From contig CAWCAC010000002.1 in the NCBI GenBank assembly GCA_963793415.1, positions 2,170,001-2,234,000 of the forward strand: DNA of 64,000 nucleotides, read 5' to 3'. Below are positions 19,495 through 27,362 of the stretch, piece by piece. The position numbers and the translations under genes are program-made. Every line of letters begins with the position of its first letter. Positions within the stretch are counted from its first letter, which is position 1. Source of the stretch: CAXMST01 sp963793415 (lineage in GTDB: Bacteria > Actinomycetota > Thermoleophilia > Solirubrobacterales > 70-9). The notes below the pieces were generated by a model that saw only the letters and a list, made by a program, of their open reading frames with translations, had not been told where the DNA came from and made no database searches.

Positions 19495-20442
19495 GTCGCC
19501 GCCGAGGCCGCCCTCGCGGACGAGCTCGGGCTCACCCCGTTCTGGCAGCGGGATCACGATCTGGTCGAAGTCCCGCGGCGCGACGCTGGCGGCGAAGTCC
19601 TCGCGCGCCTCGGCGAGAATCTCGGGCACGAAGTGCCGGGCCGAGATGTGTACGAGCGCGAGCATCTTCACCCCGGCCTCGGCCGCAACCTTGGCCGCCT
19701 GCCGCGCCGTCGAGTGGCCGGTCTCGGCGGCGCGCTCGGCCTCCGAGTCGGCGAAGGACGCGTCGTGGACGAGCAGCTCGGCGCCGTCGGCGGCGACTGC
19801 GGTCGCATCGCAGGGGCTCGTGTCGCCGGTGACGACGACGCGCCGGCCGGGGCGCGCCTCGCTCATCACCTGCTCGGGGCGCACCGGCCCCTCGTGGCCG
19901 GGTACTTCCTTACCGGCCTGCAGGCGGCCGAAGTCGGGGCCCTCGGCGACGCCGAGCGAACGCGCCGCATCCGGGTCGAAACGGCCCGGGCGCTGCTCCT
20001 CGGCCAGCGCGTAGCCGAGTGCCGCAATCCGGTGCTCGACCGCGAAGGCCTCGACCGCGTAGCCGTCGAAGCGGACGCGGTCGCCCGGGTCGAGCTCATC
20101 GAGTTCGACCTCGTAGCCGAGCCGGCCGATGATCCGCGACATGCCGAGGAAGAGCTCGCGCAGCCCGGGCGGCCCGCAGATCACGAGCGAGCTGTGTCGG
20201 TCCTGCATGTCCCAGGTCTTGAGCAGCCCGGGCAGGCCGAGGTAGTGGTCCGCGTGCAGGTGCGTGATGAAGATGTCGTGGACCTGGACGAGCCCGGTCG
20301 ATCGCTGCATCTGCCGCTGCGTCCCCTCGCCGCAGTCGAACAGCAGCCGGTCGCCGCCGCGCCTGATCAGCACCGAGGCCGTGTTGCGGCGTGCGGACGG
20401 GACCGAGCCGCCGGTCCCGAGGAAGATCACGTCGAGGTCCAT
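19426..20442 (-). CDS. rnz: ribonuclease Z
   Basis: 338 residues if started at ATG 20442 (MDLDVIFLGTGGSVPSARRN); a longer reading would add 15 residues. Metallo-beta-lactamase fold with GTGGSVPSARRN, FDCGEGTQRQM, the metal motif THLHADHYLGLPGLL, VVTGDTSPCD, LVHDASFADSE and the later His of ALVHISARHF, all typical of RNase Z. It trims the 3' trailer of tRNA precursors; the neighbouring tRNA gene has no encoded CCA, consistent with a need for it. The C-terminus runs 69 bases into the opposite-strand TMEM175 gene and ends with an unusual Glu/Pro-rich tail. Confidence 0.93.
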   Translation of the reverse strand: MDLDVIFLGTGGSVPSARRNTASVLIRRGGDRLLFDCGEGTQRQMQRSTGLVQVHDIFITHLHADHYLGLPGLLKTWDMQDRHSSLVICGPPGLRELFLGMSRIIGRLGYEVELDELDPGDRVRFDGYAVEAFAVEHRIAALGYALAEEQRPGRFDPDAARSLGVAEGPDFGRLQAGKEVPGHEGPVRPEQVMSEARPGRRVVVTGDTSPCDATAVAADGAELLVHDASFADSEAERAAETGHSTARQAAKVAAEAGVKMLALVHISARHFVPEILAEAREDFAASVAPRDFDQIVIPLPERGEPELVREGGLGGDSAAVAAASPEDRPEPHVLGELD

Positions 20443-20555
20443 ATGCAGGGAACGGTAGTCCCGAGGGCGCAGAGGCACATCGAACACGCAGGCGATGCAC
20501 GATGTGACTCGCGTCGCGCGGGACCAGCTTGCCGCGCTCTAAGCTCCTCCGTCGA

Positions 20556-20629
20556 GCGCCCGTAGCTCAGTTGGATAGAGCACCGGTTTCCGGAACCGGG
20601 GGTCGCAGGTTCGAGTCCTGCCGGGCGCG
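20556..20629 (+). tRNA. tRNA-Arg (anticodon CCG)
   Basis: Cloverleaf: acceptor GCGCCCG/CGGGCGC with discriminator G at 20629, D arm GCTCAGTTGGATAGAGC, anticodon stem CCGGT/ACCGG with loop TTCCGGA (anticodon CCG, reads CGG), T arm GCAGGTTCGAGTCCTGC. CCA is not encoded. It lies alone between rnz and the glycosyltransferase gene. Confidence 0.97.
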
Positions 20630-20673
20630 CTGATCATCGCGGGCTCCTACGCGCCTCCCCTACCCTCCTCGCG

Positions 20674-21849
20674 ATGGCGATCCGGCTTCCTCCGCCTCCC
20701 GAGTCGATGCGCACGCGCGTGCTCAGCGTCGGGCCGATCCCGCCCGAGTGGGGCGGGACGCTGCGTGGCGGCGTCACGCGCTTCCATGCGGCGCTGATCG
20801 GGGAGTGGAAGCGACGGCCGTGGCGGCACCGGATCGAGCCGGTCGGGGTGCTGATCCCGCCGCCGCAGCGGCTCAAGCGCTGGAAGGCGAAGAAGCGGGC
20901 GCCGGTCGAGGTGCTGATGCAGCCCGAGGATGCGCGGCCGCGGCGCTTCACCGGCCTGCTGCTGAACGAGCGCACCATGCCGGACGTCGTCCTCGTCAAC
21001 AACGTCGCCGCCTTCGCGCCGGCGCGGTACACGCGCGTCCATCGCCAGGTCGCTCCGGAGATCCCGCTCGTCGGCATCGTCCACGCCTGGCACCAGGTGA
21101 CGATGAAGCGCGACGACGAGCGCGCCGAGAAGAACCGGACCGCAGCCCAGAAGGGGCTCGACACGCTCGAGGCGGTCGTCTTCGGCTCGGAGCACTGCCG
21201 CGACGAGGGCACCGAGCTCGGCTTCAGCTATCCCGAGCGCGTCGAGGTCATCCCCTACCCCCTGCAGGACGCCTACACCGACGACTTCGCGATCGACGGC
21301 GAGCGCGCCGGCGTCCTCTTCCTCGCCAGCCTGAACGAGCGCAAGAACCCGATCGCCCTGCTCGAGGCGATCGCGGAGATGCCCGGCGAGCCCGTGACCT
21401 TCGCCGGCGAGGGAGACGAGGAGCAGCGCCTGCGCGCACGCGCCGACGAGCTCGGGATCGCCGATCGCGTCAGCTTCGTCGGCCACCAGGACCCGAAGGT
21501 CCACACCGCGCGGATGCGGGACCTCGTGCGCTCGGCCAAGGCCCTCTGCCTGCCCTCGTTCTCGGAGTCGTTCGGGATCGTCCAGATCGAGGCGCTCGCC
21601 GCAGGCACCCCGGTCGTCGGCTTCGGCCCGACCTTCACGGAGATCCAGGAGCGGATCGGGACCGAGATCGGCGAGCCGGTCTGGAAGGGGACGCCCGAGG
21701 AGGTCAGGGCCGGGCTCGAGCGCGTCCTCGACCGCGACTGGGACCGTGCGGCGCTGCGCAAGCGCGCCGTCGCCCGCTACTCGGTCGGCCCGATCGCTCA
21801 CGATTACGCCCGTCTCGTCCGCGAGGTCAGCAAGCAGGCCGCCCGATGA
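20674..21849 (+). CDS. glycosyltransferase, GT-B fold (GT4-like)
   Basis: 391 residues. The N-terminal half has GPIPPEWGGTLRGGVTRFH, a donor/acceptor loop typical of GT4. The C-terminal Rossmann half has GVLFLASLNERKNPIALLEA, VTFAGEGDEEQRLRARADEL and the diagnostic E-x7-E region in LPSFSESFGIVQIEALAAG, which binds the nucleotide sugar. The glycan made is not evident. ATG 20674 is supported by a TACCCT -10-like hexamer seven bases before it and no Shine-Dalgarno; an internal ATG eleven codons on is the alternative. It overlaps the next lipoprotein gene (ATGA), so the two are coupled. Confidence 0.86.
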   Translation: MAIRLPPPPESMRTRVLSVGPIPPEWGGTLRGGVTRFHAALIGEWKRRPWRHRIEPVGVLIPPPQRLKRWKAKKRAPVEVLMQPEDARPRRFTGLLLNERTMPDVVLVNNVAAFAPARYTRVHRQVAPEIPLVGIVHAWHQVTMKRDDERAEKNRTAAQKGLDTLEAVVFGSEHCRDEGTELGFSYPERVEVIPYPLQDAYTDDFAIDGERAGVLFLASLNERKNPIALLEAIAEMPGEPVTFAGEGDEEQRLRARADELGIADRVSFVGHQDPKVHTARMRDLVRSAKALCLPSFSESFGIVQIEALAAGTPVVGFGPTFTEIQERIGTEIGEPVWKGTPEEVRAGLERVLDRDWDRAALRKRAVARYSVGPIAHDYARLVREVSKQAAR

Positions 21850-22349
21850 GCTGCCGCAACCCGCGATCGATGCTCGCCCTGTGGCTGCTGCTGGCCGCCG
21901 CCGCGCTGTTTGGAGCCTGCGGCGAGAAGGACGAACCGGATCCGGGCGCCGCCACCGGCTCCTACCTGCCGATCGCCTACGCGAAGAGCGGCGGCGTCCC
22001 CGGCGTCGACCAGCAGGTCCAGATCGCGGGCACCGGCGCCGTGCGGATCTCGCTCGGCGGCGAGCCGCTCCACCTCACCACCGATGTCGACCCGGAGCTC
22101 GTCACCCGGGCCCAGACCGCGGTCGCCGACATCGACTTCGGCCGCATCGAGGTGCCGAAGGGGGACCCCGTACCCGACGGGTTCACGGTCGAGCTCGGCT
22201 ACGGCAGCGACTCGATCGCCGGCGACGAGAGCCGGATGCTCGCGCTCTTCCCGCTCGAGCCGGCGCTCGCCGCCCTCGACGCGATCATCGGCGACGCCTC
22301 GGCGACCGCGCAGCCCGCCGGGGGATCAGCCGGCACGCCCTCGGGCTGA
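21846..22349 (+). CDS. putative lipoprotein of unknown function
   Basis: 167 residues from ATG 21846, overlapping the glycosyltransferase stop. Signal peptide: MSCRNPRSM, a hydrophobic LALWLLLAAAALFG core and a lipobox LFGAC with Cys about residue 25, so it is probably anchored on the outer face of the membrane. The mature part is about 140 residues with alternating polar and hydrophobic segments (VDQQVQIAGTGAVRISLGGE) and an Ala/Gly/Ser-rich end. No family recognised. Coupling to the glycosyltransferase suggests a surface or envelope role. Confidence 0.75.
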   Translation: MSCRNPRSMLALWLLLAAAALFGACGEKDEPDPGAATGSYLPIAYAKSGGVPGVDQQVQIAGTGAVRISLGGEPLHLTTDVDPELVTRAQTAVADIDFGRIEVPKGDPVPDGFTVELGYGSDSIAGDESRMLALFPLEPALAALDAIIGDASATAQPAGGSAGTPSG

Positions 22350-22359
22350 GCGCCGGGTC

Positions 22360-22710
22360 TCAGGCCCCACTCGTGAGCTCGCGCCGGACCCGGTGCTCGC
22401 CGTAAAGGCTGCCGATCGGCCCGAGCGTGATCACGACGATCGCCGGGAACCACCAGCCCCAGCGCTCCTCACCTGCGCCCTTGATGCAGAGGAAGAGCAG
22501 AAGGAGGAAGCCGACCCCGTGAACCGGGCCGATCAGGCTGACCATCGCGTCGCTGTCGACGATCCCGACCAGGTTCATCACCAGCGGGACGAGCAGGATG
22601 ATGTCGAGGATCGCGATCACCCGAATCAGGTTGAGCTGCTTCAGCGTCGTCGCCGGATCGGGGCCGTCGACGGGCGCGGGCGCAGGCGACTGCGTCGGCG
22701 CCGCGCTCAC
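22360..22710 (-). CDS. small membrane protein, DUF3817 family
   Basis: 116 residues from GTG 22710, overlapping the stop of the upstream dehydratase gene. A Pro/Ala-rich N-terminus precedes a hydrophobic core with about three membrane helices: LIRVIAILDIILLVPLVMNLV, VSLIGPVHGVGFLLLLFLCI (the PxHG segment typical of DUF3817) and WWFPAIVVITLGPIGSLYGE. Function unknown. It ends ten bases from the convergent lipoprotein gene. Confidence 0.75.
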   Translation of the reverse strand: MSAAPTQSPAPAPVDGPDPATTLKQLNLIRVIAILDIILLVPLVMNLVGIVDSDAMVSLIGPVHGVGFLLLLFLCIKGAGEERWGWWFPAIVVITLGPIGSLYGEHRVRRELTSGA

Positions 22711-23675
22711 GGTCGCGCCTCCGGGTGCTCGCGGTACCACTCGATCGCCCGCTCGAGGCCCTGCTCGAGTGAGACCGAGGGCGACCACTGGCAGAGGCGG
22801 AGGATCTTCGAGGCGTCGACGTACTGACGGTCGATCTCCCCCTCGGGATTGCCTGTCCCCTGCACGTCCGGCTCGACCCCGGTCCCGGCCAGCCGGGTGA
22901 TCGTCTCGACGATCTCGAGCACCGTGTAGGGCCGCTCGCCGCCGGCATTGAAGGCCTCGCCGCGGACCTCGTCGCGGTGCAGGTTGTCAGCGATCGCCAG
23001 ATACGCGGCGGCCGCGTCCTCGACGTAGAGCAGGTCGCGGACCGGACTGCCGTCGGAGCGCAGGACCGGGGCCCGCCCGTCGAGCGAGGCGCAGATCGTC
23101 TCCGGCACCAGTCGCGAGAAGTTGAGGTCGCCGCCGCCGTAGATGTTGGCGAAGCGGGTGACGGCGACCGGCAGCCCGTAGCTCGGCCACCAGGTCCGCG
23201 CGATCAGGTCCGCCGCCGACTTCGAGGCCTCGTAGGGCGCCGCCGGCTGCAGCGCGAAGTCCTCGCGGTAGGGCAGCTTCTCGTGCGCGCCGTAGGCCTT
23301 GTCGGAGGAGGCGAAGACGAAACGTTCGACCCCCGCCTGCTGGGCGGCGTGCAGCAGCATCCACGTGCCGCGAACGTTGGTGTCGAGGCCGCTGAGCGGA
23401 TCCGCCCGGACGGTGCCGACGATCGTCTCGGCGCCGAGGTGGAAGACCGTGTCGATCCCCTTCTCCTCGAGCAGCCGGGCCAGGACCTCGCCCTCGAGCA
23501 GGTCACCGACGACCTCGTCGACCGACCCTTCGACCCCGATCATCGCCAGCGTCGACGGCTTCTCGCGTGGCGTGCGGCGGTCGAAGCTCGTCACCTCCAC
23601 CCCGCGCTCGACCAGCGCCTTGCACAGCCATGCCCCGACGAACCCCCGACCCCCTGTCACGAGCGCCTTTCTCAT
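22707..23675 (-). CDS. rfbG: CDP-glucose 4,6-dehydratase-like NAD-dependent sugar dehydratase
   Basis: 322 residues from ATG 23675 (overlap with the rfbF stop). Extended SDR: KALVTGGRGFVGAWLCKAL with the NAD motif GxxGxxG, VFHLGAETIVG, a catalytic FASSDKAYG segment and the YxxxK pair in PYEASKSAADLI. RFANIYGGGDLNFSRLVPETI and RSDGSPVRDLLYVEDAAAAY closely resemble CDP-glucose 4,6-dehydratase rather than the dTDP enzyme. With RfbF it would make CDP-4-keto-6-deoxyglucose for surface dideoxy or branched sugars. No later pathway enzyme is in the window. Confidence 0.85.
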   Translation of the reverse strand: MRKALVTGGRGFVGAWLCKALVERGVEVTSFDRRTPREKPSTLAMIGVEGSVDEVVGDLLEGEVLARLLEEKGIDTVFHLGAETIVGTVRADPLSGLDTNVRGTWMLLHAAQQAGVERFVFASSDKAYGAHEKLPYREDFALQPAAPYEASKSAADLIARTWWPSYGLPVAVTRFANIYGGGDLNFSRLVPETICASLDGRAPVLRSDGSPVRDLLYVEDAAAAYLAIADNLHRDEVRGEAFNAGGERPYTVLEIVETITRLAGTGVEPDVQGTGNPEGEIDRQYVDASKILRLCQWSPSVSLEQGLERAIEWYREHPEARP

Positions 23676-24406
23676 CGCAGCGCAGCCTCCTTCCAGATTC
23701 GCCACGGCGCCGCGCCCGAGCTCCACAGGTCGTTGAGCAGCACCGCGTCCTTGTACGTGTCCATGCAGTCCCAGAAGCCCTCGTGCCGGAAGCCGGCGAG
23801 CCCGCCGTCGGCGGCGAGTCGCTCCAGTGGCTCCCGCTCGAGCACCGCGTCCTCGCTCATGTAGTCGAGCGCGCTCGGCTCGAGGAAGAAGAAGCCGCCG
23901 TTGATCCACTTGTCCATCCGCGGCTTCTCGACGAAGCCGGTGACCCGGTCGGTGTCGTCGAGCAGCGCCACGCCCCACTGCGAGTGCGGCTGCACGAGCG
24001 TCACCGTCGCCGGGCAGCCCTGGGCGCGGTGGAAGTCGAGCGCGGCGGCGAGGTCGACGTCGGCGACGCCGTCGGCGTAGGTGAGCGCGAAGGTGCCGCC
24101 GGCGAGCTCAGCCGAGGCGCGGGCGACACGGCCGCCGGTCGGCGTCTCCAGTCCGGTGTCGATGCAGTCGACCTCGACGCCGGCGGGCCAGCTCTCGGCC
24201 GCGACGAACTCCTCGATCAGCTCCTTCTTGTAGCCGGTCAGGAGCTTGAAGCTGCGGAACCCGTGGGCGGCGTAGATCCGGATCACGTGCCAGACGATCG
24301 GCCGACCGCCGATCTCGACCAGCGGCTTCGGGATCGAGCGCGTCTTCTCCTGCAGCCGCGTGCCGCGCCCGCCGCAGAGAATCGCAACCGGCTCCGGCCG
24401 CTCCAT
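23672..24406 (-). CDS. rfbF: glucose-1-phosphate cytidylyltransferase
   Basis: 244 residues. Nucleotidyltransferase signature VAILCGGRGTRLQEKTRSIPKP at the N-terminus, VEIGGRPIVWHVIRIYAAHG, the RfbF-type IDTGLETPTGGRVARA, the metal-site TYADGVADVDL, FVEKPRMDKWINGGFFF and EGFWDCMDTYKD near the end. It transfers CMP from CTP to glucose-1-phosphate. Coupled by a 4-base overlap to the dehydratase gene. It starts 32 bases after the MoaD-like gene, so it may be read through from the SAM-controlled operon. Confidence 0.92.
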   Translation of the reverse strand: MERPEPVAILCGGRGTRLQEKTRSIPKPLVEIGGRPIVWHVIRIYAAHGFRSFKLLTGYKKELIEEFVAAESWPAGVEVDCIDTGLETPTGGRVARASAELAGGTFALTYADGVADVDLAAALDFHRAQGCPATVTLVQPHSQWGVALLDDTDRVTGFVEKPRMDKWINGGFFFLEPSALDYMSEDAVLEREPLERLAADGGLAGFRHEGFWDCMDTYKDAVLLNDLWSSGAAPWRIWKEAALR

Positions 24407-24438
24407 CGATCGGGGCCTCTCGCCGCCCGGGTCCTGGA

Positions 24439-24714
24439 TCAGCTGCCGCCGGCGACTGCCGGCAGGATCGTGACCTCGGCGCCGTCGGGCACGGAGGTCT
24501 CGAGGCCGTCGGCGAAGCGGATGTCCTCGCCGGAGACGTAGACGTTGACGAAGCGGCGCAGATCGCCGTCCTCGGTGATCCGGTCCTTGAGACCCTCATG
24601 GGCCGAGAAGACGGCATCGAGAGCCTCGCCGACGGTCGATCCCTCGACCTCGATCTCCCCCTCGCCGCCGGTGGCGGGTCGCAGCTGGGCTGGGATCTTG
24701 ACGGTTACTGGCAT
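24439..24714 (-). CDS. MoaD/ThiS-family ubiquitin-like sulfur carrier protein
   Basis: 91 residues. Beta-grasp pattern: MPVTVKIPAQLRPATGGEGE, EGSTVGEALDAVFSAHEGLK, RFVNVYVSGEDIRFADGLET, VPDGAEVTILPAVAGGS. The Gly-Gly near the end is the site that carries a thiocarboxylate in MoaD, ThiS and mycobacterial CysO. Here one extra Ser follows the Gly-Gly, so it would need trimming before activation, as with some homocysteine-forming carriers. It lies 89 bases after the threonine-synthase-like gene under the same SAM riboswitch; the gap holds a 7-bp CCGGCGG hairpin. A GAGGAAGG Shine-Dalgarno precedes the ATG. A role in methionine or cysteine sulfur supply is inferred from context. Confidence 0.88.
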   Translation of the reverse strand: MPVTVKIPAQLRPATGGEGEIEVEGSTVGEALDAVFSAHEGLKDRITEDGDLRRFVNVYVSGEDIRFADGLETSVPDGAEVTILPAVAGGS

Positions 24715-24803
24715 GGGACCTTCCTCAAAGCTCGGGTACTCGGGGTTGAAGCTCGGCCCGGGAACTTACAGCGCCCGGACCGGCGGCAGGCCCGCCGGCG
24801 GCC

Positions 24804-26039
24804 CTAGGCCGTGACCGCATTCCTGCCCTCGACGACCTCGGTGAAGCTGTCGAGGCTGGGCTCGATCTCGTGCATCTCGAAGCCGTCGCGGACGGCGTCG
24901 AGCGTCTTCAGTCCCTCGCCGGTGATGTAGACGACGACGCGGTCGTCGGCGGTCAGCTCACCGGCATCGGCGAGCTTCGCCAGCGTCGCCGTCGTGACTC
25001 CGCCGGCGGTCTCGGTGAAGATCCCCGTCGTCTCCGCCAAGAGGCGGATCCCGGCGCGGATCTCATCGTCGCTGACCGCGGTGACCGAGCCCTCGGTCTT
25101 GCGGGCGAGCTCGAGCGCGTAGGGACCGTCTGCCGGGTTGCCGATCGCGAGGCTCTTGGCGATCGTCTCCGGCTTCACGGGCCGGCAGATCTCGTGGCCG
25201 TCCGTGAACGCCTGCGCGACCGGGTTGCAGCCGGTGGCCTGGGCGCCATGGAAGCTGGGCAGCTCGCCGTCGACCAGCCCGAGGTCGATCCACTCCTGAA
25301 AGCCGCGGCCGATCTTCGTGAACAACGAGCCCGAGGCGATCGGCGAGACGATCTTGTCCGGCAGGCGCCAGCCGAGCTGCTCGACGGTCTCGTAGGCGAG
25401 CGTCTTCGAGCCCTCGGCGTAGAACGGGCGCAGGTTGACATTGACGAAGGCCCAGCCGCGCTCCTGCGCGAGCTCGGTGCAGAGCCGGTTGACGTCGTCG
25501 TAGTTGCCGTCGACGCCGACCAGCTCGGTTCCGTAGACGCCGGTCGCGAGCAGCTTCTGCTCCTCGAGGTCGGCCGGCACGAACACGTAGGAGTCGAGCC
25601 CGGCGGCGGCGGCGTGCGCGGCGACCGCGTTGGCGAGGTTGCCGGTCGAGGCGCAGGCGACGGTCTCGAAGCCGAGCTCGACCGCCTTCGCGAGGGCGAC
25701 GGCGACAACGCGGTCCTTGAAGCTGTGCGTCGGGTTGGCGGCGTCGTTCTTGACCCAGACCTCACCGATGCCGAGCCGCTCGGCGAGCCGGTCGGCGCGG
25801 AGCAGCGGGGTCATGCCGGGCTGCAGCGTGTCGGCCGGCCGACCGTCGAACGGGAGGAAGTCGGAGTAGCGCCAGATCGAGTCGGGACCCGCCTGGATCT
25901 TGCGCTTCGCCTCGTCGGCGCCGAGGTCGCTGAAGTCGTAGGCGACTTCGAGCGGGCCGAAGCACTGATCGCAGACGAACAGCGCCTCGAGCGGGTAGGC
26001 CGTGCCGCATTCCTTGCACTGGAGGCCGGTGGCTGACAT
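24804..26039 (-). CDS. thrC: threonine-synthase-like PLP enzyme under SAM riboswitch control
   Basis: 411 residues. An N-terminal zinc ribbon is formed by C8-x2-C11 and C23-x2-C26, then a fold type II PLP domain: WVKNDAANPTHSFKDRVV with the PLP lysine at about K108, CASTGNLANAVAAHAAAAG, YAEGSKTLAYETVEQLGW and ETAGGVTTATLAKL. Threonine synthase converts O-phosphohomoserine to threonine; related fold II enzymes use the same intermediate to add sulfur. The leader carries a complete SAM-I riboswitch with terminator, so the gene is off when SAM is plentiful, and a MoaD-like carrier follows. That context points to methionine synthesis, so the actual reaction may be homocysteine formation. The family call is firm, the substrate pairing is not. 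Confidence 0.9.
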   Translation of the reverse strand: MSATGLQCKECGTAYPLEALFVCDQCFGPLEVAYDFSDLGADEAKRKIQAGPDSIWRYSDFLPFDGRPADTLQPGMTPLLRADRLAERLGIGEVWVKNDAANPTHSFKDRVVAVALAKAVELGFETVACASTGNLANAVAAHAAAAGLDSYVFVPADLEEQKLLATGVYGTELVGVDGNYDDVNRLCTELAQERGWAFVNVNLRPFYAEGSKTLAYETVEQLGWRLPDKIVSPIASGSLFTKIGRGFQEWIDLGLVDGELPSFHGAQATGCNPVAQAFTDGHEICRPVKPETIAKSLAIGNPADGPYALELARKTEGSVTAVSDDEIRAGIRLLAETTGIFTETAGGVTTATLAKLADAGELTADDRVVVYITGEGLKTLDAVRDGFEMHEIEPSLDSFTEVVEGRNAVTA

Positions 26040-26071
26040 AGATCGAACTCTCTTTCCTTCGCTTTGGTCCT

Positions 26072-26110
26072 GAAACGAAGAAGACCTCTGTTCCTGTGAG
26101 CAGAGGTCTT
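26072..26110 (-). terminator. riboswitch expression-platform terminator
   Basis: Minus strand: a perfect 10-bp stem AAGACCTCTG/CAGAGGTCTT (26101-26110 with 26081-26090), a 10-base loop, then the T-rich CTTCGTTTCA. Part of its 5' arm and loop (TGCTCACA) can instead pair with TGTGAGCA at the 3' side of aptamer stem P1, forming an antiterminator. This is the classical transcription-off switch. Confidence 0.88.
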
Positions 26111-26124
26111 GTGGAGCTCTTGCT

Positions 26125-26233
26125 CACATCTCTCAGGTACACCCTGATGGATTTGGCACCTTTCCTCGGACGCGAGTCCTCAGATGGTTGCCGGGGCTTC
26201 AAAGGGCCATTTCCCTCCACCCCTCATGATGTG
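26125..26233 (-). ncRNA. SAM-I (S-box) riboswitch aptamer
   Basis: On the minus strand the S-box core is nearly canonical: GGGTGGAGGGAAATGGCCC, TTTGAAGCCCCGGCAACC (kink-turn side), a P3 hairpin GGAC-TCGC-GTCC, AAGGTGCCAAATCC (pseudoknot segment), a P4 hairpin around CAGG...CCTG and the closing GAGAGATGTG. P1 pairs CACATC (26228-26233) with GATGTG (26125-26130). Followed by the terminator and the thrC-like gene. Confidence 0.95.
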
Positions 26234-26254
26234 GCGGTCTTCTATGTGGCGCGC

Positions 26255-26260
26255 AATATA
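26255..26260 (-). promoter_or_regulatory. candidate -10 element of the SAM-riboswitch operon
   Basis: TATATT on the minus strand. A start about seven bases downstream would place the aptamer stem P1 about 15 bases into the RNA. A TTGCCG further upstream is 19 bases away, too far for a standard -35, so the -35 is uncertain. Confidence 0.45.
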
Positions 26261-26351
26261 TCAGCCGCTGCTCACGGATCGGCAACTTCGCACCGACACG
26301 GTCGCGTAAGCTGCCCGGCACCGATGGAAGCGCGAGACGGAACGAGCCCTG

Positions 26352-27362
26352 ATGCCGAACCTTCCGAAGCCGAGACTACGCCGCTCGGCCCGCTCCAGCG
26401 TCCTCGCGGCTTCGCAGCCTGAGAGCCGGCCGAGCGAGCCGAACGTCGAGATCGTCGACGGCCCCGGCCTGCGCTGGGTCAACATCGAGCGTCCGACGGC
26501 GCTCGAGTGGGAGTGGCTGCAGCAGAACTTCGACTTCCACGCCCTCGACCTCGAGGACGTGCTCAGCCGCAACCAGCGGCCGAAGATCGACGAGTACCCG
26601 GACTACCTGTTCATCGTTCTCCACTTCCCCGTCTACGACGCCAAGCTCGGCCGCCTCAACTCCGGCGAGCTCGACATCTTCGTCGGGCCCGACTTCGTCG
26701 TCACGATCCCGAACCAGCCTCTGCAGCCGGTCGAGTACCTGTTCGAGCGCTGCCGCCAGGAGGAGGAGCTGCGCGAGAAGCTCTTCAACCGCGGCTCCGG
26801 CTACCTGCTCTACCGGGTCGTCGACGACAGCTTCGACTACTGCTTTCCGATGCTGCGCAAGATCGGCAACAAGCTCGATGCGATCGAGGATGACATCTTC
26901 ATCGAAGGCAACTCCGAGGAGGTCGTCCGCGACACCTTCGAGGTCAAGCAGGAGATCATCAACTTCCGCAAGGTGATCCGCCCGCAGCGGCCGGTGCTGC
27001 GCGACCTCGAGAACGTCAAGGGGCGCTTCCTCGCCCCCGACATGGACCTCGAGATCTACTTCGACGACATCGTCGACGCACACGAGCGGATCTGGGACAT
27101 GCTCGAGAACTACAAGGAGGTGATCGAGGCGCTCGAGGACACGAACGAGTCGCTGCTCGACCACCGCGTCAACGAGATCCTGCGCGTGCTCACCTCGATC
27201 AGCGTCATCGTCCTTCCGTTGACCCTGATCGCGAGCATCTGGGGAATGAACGTCGGCGTCCCCGGCGAGGGCGACTCGACCGACTTCTACCTCGTGCTCG
27301 GACTGATGGCCGTGATCCTGGTCGCGATGCTCGCCTACTTCCGCCGGCGCAACTGGCTCTGA
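26352..27362 (+). CDS. corA: CorA-family magnesium/cobalt transporter
   Basis: 336 residues. A large cytoplasmic N-terminal domain (WVNIERPTALEWEWLQQNF, LEDVLSRNQRPKIDEYPDYL, acidic long helix with YKEVIEALEDTNESLLDHRVNE) ends in two membrane helices. The signature GMN motif is present at about residue 298 (IASIWGMNVGVPGE) with LVLGLMAVILVAMLAYFRRR as the last helix. It forms a pentameric Mg2+ channel in the inner membrane. Divergent from the SAM-riboswitch operon. Its stop overlaps the MOSC gene start (TGATG). Confidence 0.94.
   Translation: MPNLPKPRLRRSARSSVLAASQPESRPSEPNVEIVDGPGLRWVNIERPTALEWEWLQQNFDFHALDLEDVLSRNQRPKIDEYPDYLFIVLHFPVYDAKLGRLNSGELDIFVGPDFVVTIPNQPLQPVEYLFERCRQEEELREKLFNRGSGYLLYRVVDDSFDYCFPMLRKIGNKLDAIEDDIFIEGNSEEVVRDTFEVKQEIINFRKVIRPQRPVLRDLENVKGRFLAPDMDLEIYFDDIVDAHERIWDMLENYKEVIEALEDTNESLLDHRVNEILRVLTSISVIVLPLTLIASIWGMNVGVPGEGDSTDFYLVLGLMAVILVAMLAYFRRRNWL

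Noticed and set aside
26240..26351. Short + strand frame starting ATG 26324 before corA
   Set aside because: It is out of frame with corA, overlaps its start and encodes a short sequence without family features.
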